The notes below the pieces were generated by a model, which was not told the origin of the DNA, searched no databases, and saw only the letters and a list, made by a program, of their open reading frames with translations. Position numbers and translations under genes: made by a program. This document shows, one piece after another, positions 56,219 to 61,989 of a DNA stretch of 64,000 nt. Positions within the stretch are counted from its first letter, which is position 1, and each line of letters starts with the position of its first letter. The stretch is from Modestobacter versicolor (GTDB taxonomy: Bacteria; Actinomycetota; Actinomycetes; Mycobacteriales; Geodermatophilaceae), in assembly GCF_014195485.1 (NCBI RefSeq), contig NZ_JACIBU010000001.1, positions 2,542,001-2,606,000 of the forward strand, in the 5' to 3' direction.

Positions 56219-57016
56219 TCAGCCGCGGAGCAGGCTCTCGCAGATCGCCAGGCCCTCGGTGGCACCGAGCTCGGTCGCCCGGGCGCAGTGCACCAGCCAG
56301 CCGGCCAGCCCGGAGGGTTCGCCGGAGCGGTAGCCGGCCAGCGCCTCGGCGTGCGCCGCGGCGCCCAGCTCGGCGAACCCGACCTCGGGCACCGACACGG
56401 CCTTGGGGTCCAGCCCGCGGGTGATGGTCATCAGCCGGCCGGCGGCCCGGGCGACCACCCCGTCCTGCACACCGAACGGGGCCAGCGCGGCCAGCTCGCC
56501 GTGCACCACCCCGGCCAGCACCACCGCCGGCACCGTGCTGGCACCGGTGATCACGGAGAACAGCCCGCTCAGCCGCGGGCCCGCCGGACCGTTGGGGCGG
56601 CCGAGGTCCGCGGGGTCGGCGAGGTCGGTGGCGGCCAGCACGTGCAGCCGGGCGAGCACCTGCCCCGGGGCGCGCTCCCAGGTCTCGACCATCGAACCGA
56701 GCCCGACAGAGACCCGCAGCGCACCCTGGACCACCGGGTCGGTGACCTCGCCCGCGCGCAGCTCGGCCAGCGGCACGTCGACGCCCTCCAGCGCCGCCGA
56801 CGCCCGGGCGCCGCGCAGCGCGGACTCGGCGCTCACCCCGGCGGACTCGCGCCGCAGCACCTTGTGCCCCAGCAGCCGGTCGATCGCCGTCCGCGCCCCC
56901 TCGGCCGCCTCGGCGACGCCGGGCAGCTGCAGCAGCGGGGCCAGCGGGTCCGGGCCGGTCGGGCGAGCGGCGGGCCGGGCGGCGCGGCCGGCGCCGGGGC
57001 GGAGCGGGATCGTCAC
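56219..57016 (-). CDS. Degenerate Fic-like protein (Rv3662c-type, often labelled oxidoreductase)
   Basis: The 265-residue product belongs to a conserved actinobacterial family beside ssd, with no proven function. It reads like a Fic fold that lost catalysis. Residues 68-78 (RGARASAALEG) resemble the Fic inhibitory helix, (S/T)xxxE(G/N). Residues about 171-190 (VHGELAALAPFGVQDGVVAR) align with the Fic core, where HPFxDGNGRxxR is expected: PF and the final Arg remain, but His, Asn-Gly and the first Arg are gone. The Fic assignment is inference; the oxidoreductase label has no visible nucleotide-binding motif behind it. Start GTG 57016 (TACCGT-N7-GTG), rather than GTG 57055. Confidence 0.8.
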   Translation of the reverse strand: MTIPLRPGAGRAARPAARPTGPDPLAPLLQLPGVAEAAEGARTAIDRLLGHKVLRRESAGVSAESALRGARASAALEGVDVPLAELRAGEVTDPVVQGALRVSVGLGSMVETWERAPGQVLARLHVLAATDLADPADLGRPNGPAGPRLSGLFSVITGASTVPAVVLAGVVHGELAALAPFGVQDGVVARAAGRLMTITRGLDPKAVSVPEVGFAELGAAAHAEALAGYRSGEPSGLAGWLVHCARATELGATEGLAICESLLRG

Positions 57017-57023
57017 GGCAGCG

Positions 57024-57029
57024 ACGGTA
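57024..57029 (-). promoter_or_regulatory. Leaderless-type -10 box TACCGT
   Basis: On the minus strand TACCGT plus 7 bases leads directly to the GTG at 57016. This argues for the shorter start of the Fic-like gene. Confidence 0.5.
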
Positions 57030-57077
57030 CGAGCCGCGAGCCGCCGGACCGGCACCGGGCGGTCGGGCGGAAGCCCC

Positions 57078-57083
57078 TAGGCT
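57078..57083 (+). promoter_or_regulatory. Putative -10 box of the cobC-cobU-cobS operon
   Basis: TAGGCT lies 10 bases before the ATG at 57094, so the transcript would have a leader of only a few bases. No cobalamin riboswitch can fit in the 77-bp gap. Confidence 0.5.
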
Positions 57084-57093
57084 CCTGGGCATC

Positions 57094-57660
57094 ATGGCCC
57101 GCCCGCTCACCCTGCTCCTCGTCCGGCACGGGCAGAGCGAGTGGAACGCCGCCGGTCTCATGCAGGGCCAGACGGCGCACGTGCCGCTCACCGAGCTGGG
57201 GCACCAGCAGGCCGCTCAGGCCGCGGCGGAGCTCGCCGCGCTCACCCGGGACGGCGGCGGCCCCGGTGCCCTGCTGTCCAGCGACCTGCTCCGCGCGGTG
57301 CAGACCGCCGAGCACTGCGCGGCCGCGACCGGCCTGCCGTTGCGGACCACCCCGGCGCTGCGCGAGCAGGGCTACGGGGTGCTGGAGGGGCGTCCGTCCC
57401 GCGAGCTGTGGGACGTCGTCGACTGGACCGATCCGCACTGGTCGGCCGAGGGCGGGGAGAGCCTGGCCCAGCTGCACGCCCGGGTGGCCGCACTGCTCGA
57501 TCAGCTCCGCGCCGACCCGCCGGCCGAGGTGGTCGCGCTGGTCACCCACGGCGACACGATCCGGGCCGCCCAGGCGGTCGCCGCCGGGCTGGGACCGGAC
57601 GCGATGCCCGCGGTCACCCCGCACAACGGCACGGTCACCCGGCTGGAGCTGGCGCCGTGA
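57094..57660 (+). CDS. Histidine phosphatase, probable alpha-ribazole phosphatase (CobC-like)
   Basis: A 188-residue phosphoglycerate-mutase-type phosphatase. The catalytic motif is LLLVRHGQSEWN, with substrate Arg in LLSSDLLRAVQTAE, Glu in LREQGYGVLEGR and the second His in VALVTHGDTIR. Alone this would be a general phosphatase, but it is coupled by GTGA to cobU, followed by cobS. So a CobC-type job, removing phosphate from alpha-ribazole phosphate in the nucleotide loop of B12, is likely. M. tuberculosis has a comparable phosphatase-cobU arrangement elsewhere. Confidence 0.9.
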   Translation: MARPLTLLLVRHGQSEWNAAGLMQGQTAHVPLTELGHQQAAQAAAELAALTRDGGGPGALLSSDLLRAVQTAEHCAAATGLPLRTTPALREQGYGVLEGRPSRELWDVVDWTDPHWSAEGGESLAQLHARVAALLDQLRADPPAEVVALVTHGDTIRAAQAVAAGLGPDAMPAVTPHNGTVTRLELAP

Positions 57661-58232
57661 GCAGGGTCCTGGTGCTCGGCGGCTCCCGGTCGGGGAAGTC
57701 CGCCTACGCCGAGCAGCTGCTGGAGGGCTGGGCCGACGTCACCTACCTGGCCACCAGCAAGGTCGAGGACTCCGACTCCGAGTGGGCCAGCCGGGTCGCC
57801 GCGCACCGGGCACGCCGGCCGGTCGGGTGGGCGACGCTGGAGACGACGATGCCCTCGGAGCTGGTCCGCGGCGGCGCCGTGCTCGTCGACAGCATCACCA
57901 CCTGGGTCGCCGCGCTGATGGACGAGACCGGGGTCTGGGACACCGCCGACGCCGGCGGCTCGGGCGGTGGCGGCGCGCACGCCGCGGACCGGCGGCGGGC
58001 CGAGGCCGCGCTCGACCGGCTGGCCCTGCGCTGCGACGCCCTGGTCAACAACTGGGTGATGACGCCGGCGCACGTGGTCGCGGTCAGCGACGAGGTCGGG
58101 CTGGGCGTGGTGCCCGAGACGCGCTCCGGCCGGCTGTTCCGCGACACCCTCGGCAACGTGAACCAGCGGCTGGCCGCGACCGCGGACGAGGTGTGGTTCG
58201 TGGTGGCCGGGCTCCCCCAGCGGCTCCGGTGA
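57657..58232 (+). CDS. cobU: Adenosylcobinamide kinase / adenosylcobinamide-phosphate guanylyltransferase
   Basis: CobU phosphorylates adenosylcobinamide and transfers GMP to it, activating the lower-ligand side chain of B12. The 191-residue product has the P-loop VLGGSRSGKSAYAE, VTYLATSKVED, the guanylylated His in RVAAHRARRP, VLVDSITTWV, and EVGLGVVPETRSGRLFRD. Residues about 100-115 form a Gly-rich insertion (DAGGSGGGGAH). Both ends overlap neighbours by GTGA. Confidence 0.95.
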   Translation: MSRVLVLGGSRSGKSAYAEQLLEGWADVTYLATSKVEDSDSEWASRVAAHRARRPVGWATLETTMPSELVRGGAVLVDSITTWVAALMDETGVWDTADAGGSGGGGAHAADRRRAEAALDRLALRCDALVNNWVMTPAHVVAVSDEVGLGVVPETRSGRLFRDTLGNVNQRLAATADEVWFVVAGLPQRLR

Positions 58233-59002
58233 GCCGGCGTCCCTGGACCGGCCCGGCCGAGGCCTTCGCGATGCTCAGCATCGCCCGGGTCCCCGCCGCG
58301 GCCAGCGCCCGCGGTGTGCTGCCGTGGGCGCCGCTGGTCGGGCTGGTGCTCGGCGCGCTGGCCACCGCGGTCGGCTGGCTCGGTGACCGCGCCGCCGGCC
58401 CGCTGGTCGGGGCCGTGCTCGCCGTCGCCGTGCTCGCCGCCCTGACCCGCGGGCTGCACCTGGACGGGCTGGCCGACACCGCCGACGGGCTGGGCCCGCT
58501 CCGCGGCCGGGAGCGGGCGCTGGAGGTGATGCGCGCCGGGGACGTCGGGCCGTTCGGGGTCGTCACCCTCGTCCTGACGCTGCTGCTGCAGGTCGCCTGC
58601 CTGGCCCAGCTGCTCGGCGTCGACGGCGGCTGGCTCGCGCTCCCCACGGCAACCGTGGCGGCCCGGGTGGCGATGGCGCGCACCGGCCTGCCGGGCACCC
58701 CGATCGCCGCGGGCTCCTCGCTGGGCGCAGCGGTCGCCGGCACGGTGTCCCGCCGGTGGCTGGCCGGCGCCGCACTGCTGACCGTCATGGCGGCCGTCGC
58801 GGGCGGCCTGCTCCTCAGCGACGACGGCCCGGCCACCGCGCTCGGGCTGACGGCCGCCGTTGCCGTCGGGCTGGCCGCCTCGGAGGCGTTGTCCTCCCGG
58901 GCCCACACCCGGTTGGGCGGGGTCAACGGGGACGTCATGGGGGCCATGGGCGAGGTGGCGGCGACGGCGGCCCTGCTGACCGCCGCCGTCCTGCTCGGCT
59001 GA
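58229..59002 (+). CDS. cobS: Adenosylcobinamide-GDP ribazoletransferase (cobalamin synthase)
   Basis: CobS joins adenosylcobinamide-GDP and alpha-ribazole to give adenosylcobalamin. The 257-residue membrane protein has six or seven helices and the active-site loop RGLHLDGLADTADGLG with the conserved Asp cluster, followed by MRAGDVGPFGVV. The C-terminal RLGGVNGDVMGAMGEVAA is also family-typical. The GTG at 58229 overlaps the cobU stop (GTGA). It completes a three-gene nucleotide-loop operon. The cobalt-insertion subunit CobN lies 3 kb away in the other orientation. Confidence 0.94.
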   Translation: MSRRPWTGPAEAFAMLSIARVPAAASARGVLPWAPLVGLVLGALATAVGWLGDRAAGPLVGAVLAVAVLAALTRGLHLDGLADTADGLGPLRGRERALEVMRAGDVGPFGVVTLVLTLLLQVACLAQLLGVDGGWLALPTATVAARVAMARTGLPGTPIAAGSSLGAAVAGTVSRRWLAGAALLTVMAAVAGGLLLSDDGPATALGLTAAVAVGLAASEALSSRAHTRLGGVNGDVMGAMGEVAATAALLTAAVLLG

Positions 59003-59017
59003 GCAGCCGCCCGCCGC

Positions 59018-59239
59018 TCAGCGCCGCTTGGCGAAGGAGCTCAGCAGCTTGCCAAGACCACCGGCGGCCGGGGCGCCTGCGCGCCCGCGGGAGGTGGTGC
59101 CGCGGGCCATCCGGGCTGTCCCGCCGGCCGTGCGGCCGGTGCCCGTGGTCCGGCGACCGGTGGCCGGACGCCCACCGACCCGTCGGCCGCGCCCTGCGGT
59201 CTGCTGTGCGGTGCCCATCAGCTTGCTCAGGATGCTCAT
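59018..59239 (-). CDS. Small very basic protein
   Basis: A 73-residue product that I do not recognise. It opens MSILSKLMGTAQQT and is then almost entirely Arg, Gly, Thr and Ala (GRGRRVGGRPATGRRTTG), ending in a short amphipathic stretch LGKLLSSFAKRR. The estimated pI is extreme, so nucleic-acid or membrane binding is likely if it is expressed. The ATG at 59239 follows CCAGGAC. It is a lone gene convergent with cobS, 15 bases apart. Its upstream region carries an AT-richer hairpin. It could instead be a chance frame in GC-rich DNA. Confidence 0.5.
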   Translation of the reverse strand: MSILSKLMGTAQQTAGRGRRVGGRPATGRRTTGTGRTAGGTARMARGTTSRGRAGAPAAGGLGKLLSSFAKRR

Positions 59240-59266
59240 GTCCTGGTGGGTGCCCGGCGAGCGGAG

Positions 59267-59290
59267 AACAAGAACCGAGAGGTTCCTGTT
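59267..59290. other. AACA-AGAACC inverted repeat
   Basis: Arms of 10 bases (AACAAGAACC and GGTTCCTGTT) with one mismatch enclose GAGA. It lies 27 bases before the small basic gene and 112 before the TPR-like gene. It is unusually AT-rich for this window; an operator or hairpin is possible. Confidence 0.4.
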
Positions 59291-59401
59291 TGGCGCGTGT
59301 TGTCACTCCGAGTACACAGATGCGGACGATGCGACTGCCTCAGCACCTCTGCTGCGCGTCTGGTCGCGACAGCACCGCTGGTCCAGCACCCGTGCGGCAC
59401 G

Positions 59402-60394
59402 ATGCACGCCGTGTGGACGAGCCGCCGTCGGGACCCCGACCACCTGGAGGCCCTGAGTCTCCGCCAGCTCGGCCGGTGGTACCGCCGCGTCCCGGTGGAG
59501 ATCGGTGCGGACGCCGGGTCCGACCGAGCACGTGCCGAGCTGCTCGACCGCATCCAGGACGAGTGGTTGCGCCGCCTCCCCGGCGACCCCGGCATGCTCA
59601 ACGACCGTGCGATGCACGCCAAGTGGCGGCGGGACTGGCCGACGGCCCAGGCCCTGGGTGAGCTCGCCCTGGCGGCGCTCCCGACGGACCAGCGGGAGGG
59701 TGAGCCGGCGGCCTGGAACCTCGGCATCGCGGCCACGGCGCGACGCGACTGGGCGGTCGCCCGCCGGGCGTGGCAGGCCTTCGGCATCCCGGTCTCCGGC
59801 GAGGGCGACGCCCCGGTCGACGAGGACCTCGGCCCCGCCCCGGTGCGGCTGAACCCGCCGCCGCGCTTCGTCGGGCAGCAGGAGGTGCTGGTCGACGGCC
59901 GCGCGGGCGAGCCCGAGGTGGTCTGGGGCCGGCGGCTCGACCCGACCCGGATCCAGCTGGTGAGCGTCCCGCTGCCCGCGTCCGGGCACCGGTACGGCGA
60001 CGTGATGCTGCACGACGGCGACGTCCAGGGCACCCGTCGGTTCGGTGACCAGGAGATCGGGGTGTTCAACGAGATCGAGCTGTGGGAGCGCTCGCCGCGC
60101 CCGACGCTCAGCGCCGTGGTGACGGCCGGCGACGCGGACTCCGCGCAGCTGGAGGCCGACCTCGAGGCCGCCGGCCTGGCCGGCGAGGACTGGACGACGA
60201 ACATGCGCGTGCTGTGCGCGGCCTGCTCGAACGGCTCCCCCGGCGCGCACGACCACCCCGGCGGTGCGGCCGTCGACGGTCAGCGCACCTTCGGCCTCTC
60301 CGGCCACCCGGACGACGTCGCGGCCGTGCTGCGTGCCTGGGTCGCGGCCGCGCCGGGACGGGCCGCCGGCGAGCTGACCGTCGAGCTGGAGTGA
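59402..60394 (+). CDS. TPR-like hypothetical protein with CxxC...HxH end
   Basis: I do not recognise this 330-residue family. The first half is helical with two tetratricopeptide-like pairs (NDRAMHAKWRRDWPTAQALG and AAWNLGIAATARRDWAVARR). The middle (about residues 130-230) is beta-rich with PPRFVGQQEVLVDG and SGHRYGDVMLHDGDV. The C-terminal part has CAACSNGSPGAHDHP, a possible metal site, and ends in a helix VAAVLRAWVAA. It is cytosolic, with no signal. The ATG at 59402 is used; GTG 59411 is close by. It could be a co-chaperone or immunity-type protein; there is no toxin partner next to it. Confidence 0.75.
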   Translation: MHAVWTSRRRDPDHLEALSLRQLGRWYRRVPVEIGADAGSDRARAELLDRIQDEWLRRLPGDPGMLNDRAMHAKWRRDWPTAQALGELALAALPTDQREGEPAAWNLGIAATARRDWAVARRAWQAFGIPVSGEGDAPVDEDLGPAPVRLNPPPRFVGQQEVLVDGRAGEPEVVWGRRLDPTRIQLVSVPLPASGHRYGDVMLHDGDVQGTRRFGDQEIGVFNEIELWERSPRPTLSAVVTAGDADSAQLEADLEAAGLAGEDWTTNMRVLCAACSNGSPGAHDHPGGAAVDGQRTFGLSGHPDDVAAVLRAWVAAAPGRAAGELTVELE

Positions 60395-60397
60395 TCC

Positions 60398-60682
60398 TCA
60401 GCCGCCGGCCACGGACTGCACGACCATGACCTCCGCCCCGCTCGGCACCGGGGTCTGCAGCCCGGCCAGCCGCCGGACCTCCTCGCCGTCGACGTAGACG
60501 TTCACGTGCCGCCGCAGCGCGCCGGTCTCGTCCCGCACCCGCCGGTCGAACACCGGGTGCTCGACGGCCAGCACGTCCAGCAGCGCGCACACCGTCGACG
60601 GCGCCGGCAGGTCCAGCGACACCGACGTCCGGCCGCCGGTGCAGTCGGCCAGCAGCCGCGGCAGCAGCACCTGCACCGTCAT
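60398..60682 (-). CDS. MoaD/ThiS-family ubiquitin-like protein
   Basis: A 94-residue beta-grasp protein with the C-terminal diglycine (VQSVAGG) needed for adenylation and thiocarboxylate formation or conjugation. The core VQVLLPRLLADCTGG, STVCALLDVLAVEHP and RHVNVYVDGEEVRRL fit MoaD-like sulfur carriers. No MoaE, MoeB/ThiF activating enzyme or CysM partner is nearby. Instead it is coupled (ATGA) to an Asp-box propeller gene. Molybdopterin synthesis, thiamine or cysteine sulfur transfer and protein tagging are all possible. Confidence 0.88.
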   Translation of the reverse strand: MTVQVLLPRLLADCTGGRTSVSLDLPAPSTVCALLDVLAVEHPVFDRRVRDETGALRRHVNVYVDGEEVRRLAGLQTPVPSGAEVMVVQSVAGG

Positions 60683-61758
60683 GGCAGCACCGCCGCCCGC
60701 ACGCAGAGCACGTCGGGCAGGTGCCCGGCGACGGTCGTGAACGTCTCCCCCTCGTCGGCGCTGGCGTAGACCTCGCCGCCCCGGGTGCCCACGTACACCC
60801 CGACCGGGTCGCCGCCGTCGACGCAGGCCGCGTCGCGCAGCACCGCGTTGTACTCGTGCGCCGGCAGCCCCTCGGTGCAGCGGCGCCACGTGGAGCCGGC
60901 GTCGTCGCTGCGGTGCACGGCCAGCTCCCCGCCGGGCGGGATCCGCTCGCCGTCGGCGACCAGCGGCACCACCCAGATGGTCCCGGCGCGGTGCGGGTGC
61001 GCCAGCATCACGAAGCCGAAGTCCGAGGGCAGCCCGTCGGCGATCGAGCTCCACGAGTCCCCGTCGTCCTCGGAGCGGTACACGCCGTGGTGGTTCTGCG
61101 CGTACAGCCGGCCGGGCACGACGGCGTCCCGCGCGATCTTGTGCACGCACTGGCCGAACTCCGGCGCCGGGCCGGGCATGAAGTAGGCGGAGATGCCGGA
61201 GTTGCGCGGCTGCCACGAGGCGCCGCCGTCCGTCGTCCGGTAGACCCCGCCGGTGCTCATCGCCACGTGCACCGTCGAGCCGGGCCCGGGGACGACGCTG
61301 TGCGCCGCCGCACCGCCGTAGCCGGCACCCCACTCCGGCCGGTGCGGGTGGTCCCACAGCGTGCGGCACAGCGCGAACGAGTCGCCGCCGTCCTCCGACC
61401 GCCACACCGAGATCGGCTCGCAGCCGGCCCAGACCACCCCGGGCCGGTCGGCGGAGTCGGGCTGCAGCTGCCAGATCCGCTCCACCGCGGCGCCGGTGTC
61501 GGCCGGGAACCGGATCGCGCCGTGCGCCGGCTCGTCCCAGGTGACGCCGAGGTCGTCGGAGTGCACGACCGTCGGGCCGAAGTGCTCCGAGCGCACCCCG
61601 ACCATCAGCCGGGTGCGCCCGCCGCGGACGTCGATGCCCACGCTGGGCACCTCGGTCATCAGGAAGTGCGGCGAGGAGAGCGACCAGCTGCGCCGGTCCT
61701 CACTCGTCGCGAGCCAGAGCCCCTTGCGCGTGCCGATCGCCAGCAGAGTCGTCGCCAT
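60679..61758 (-). CDS. Sialidase-like beta-propeller protein with Asp-box repeats
   Basis: A 359-residue protein made of propeller blades. At least six Asp-box loops of the S/T-x-D-x-G-x-T/S-W/F type are visible (SDDLGVTW, SEDGGDSF, TTDGGASW, SEDDGDSW, SDDAGSTW, SADEGETF). The catalytic Arg triad and Tyr/Glu pair of true sialidases are not evident, so glycosidase activity is doubtful. There is no signal peptide, so it is cytosolic. It begins MATTLLAIGTRKGLWLA, a start often seen in such cytosolic propellers. It is coupled by ATGA to the MoaD-like gene and lies 30 bases behind the small membrane-protein gene that overlaps cobN. Confidence 0.87.
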   Translation of the reverse strand: MATTLLAIGTRKGLWLATSEDRRSWSLSSPHFLMTEVPSVGIDVRGGRTRLMVGVRSEHFGPTVVHSDDLGVTWDEPAHGAIRFPADTGAAVERIWQLQPDSADRPGVVWAGCEPISVWRSEDGGDSFALCRTLWDHPHRPEWGAGYGGAAAHSVVPGPGSTVHVAMSTGGVYRTTDGGASWQPRNSGISAYFMPGPAPEFGQCVHKIARDAVVPGRLYAQNHHGVYRSEDDGDSWSSIADGLPSDFGFVMLAHPHRAGTIWVVPLVADGERIPPGGELAVHRSDDAGSTWRRCTEGLPAHEYNAVLRDAACVDGGDPVGVYVGTRGGEVYASADEGETFTTVAGHLPDVLCVRAAVLP

Positions 61759-61788
61759 GCAGCAGAGGACTCCGCAGGACCGGAGAAC

Positions 61789-61989
61789 TCATCGCGCGCC
61801 GCGCCGGTCCAGCCGGTTCTCGGCGACGCCCCGCAGCACCCACGCCACCGGGACCACCACCACGAGCACCCACAGCCGGTCCCACCCGGTCGCCCGGACC
61901 ACCGCCTCGGTGACCACCAGCACGACGAGGAGGTAGCCCAGCCAGAGTGCCAGGGTCCGGCCAGGTGGACGCCGCACGGGGGAGCTCAT
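61789..61989 (-). CDS. Small two-helix membrane protein overlapping cobN
   Basis: A 66-residue peptide with two hydrophobic helices (LALWLGYLLVVLVVTEAVV and LWVLVVVVPVAWVL) joined by a short RATGWDR loop and flanked by Arg-rich ends. The ATG at 61989 overlaps the cobN stop (ATGA), so expression is coupled to cobN. No family is recognised. It could help a cobalt transporter or be unrelated. Confidence 0.7.
   Translation of the reverse strand: MSSPVRRPPGRTLALWLGYLLVVLVVTEAVVRATGWDRLWVLVVVVPVAWVLRGVAENRLDRRGAR

Noticed and set aside
57017-57093. Cobalamin riboswitch before the cobC-cobU-cobS operon
   Set aside because: The gap is 77 bp with a -10 box 10 bases from the start codon; no B12 box or room for the aptamer.
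51434-59002. A 2522-codon open frame on the plus strand
   Set aside because: It is the antisense and alternative-frame shadow of the Tad genes and others in GC-rich DNA; only its last 257 codons (cobS, from 58229) are real.
59271-59286. Possible LexA/SOS box at GAACCGAGAGGTTC
   Set aside because: The half-sites are GAAC-N6-GTTC, whereas the actinobacterial LexA site needs GAAC-N4-GTTC, so the spacing is wrong.
60679-61758. True exo-alpha-sialidase
   Set aside because: Asp-box blades are present, but no catalytic Arg triad, nucleophile Tyr or signal peptide could be identified.
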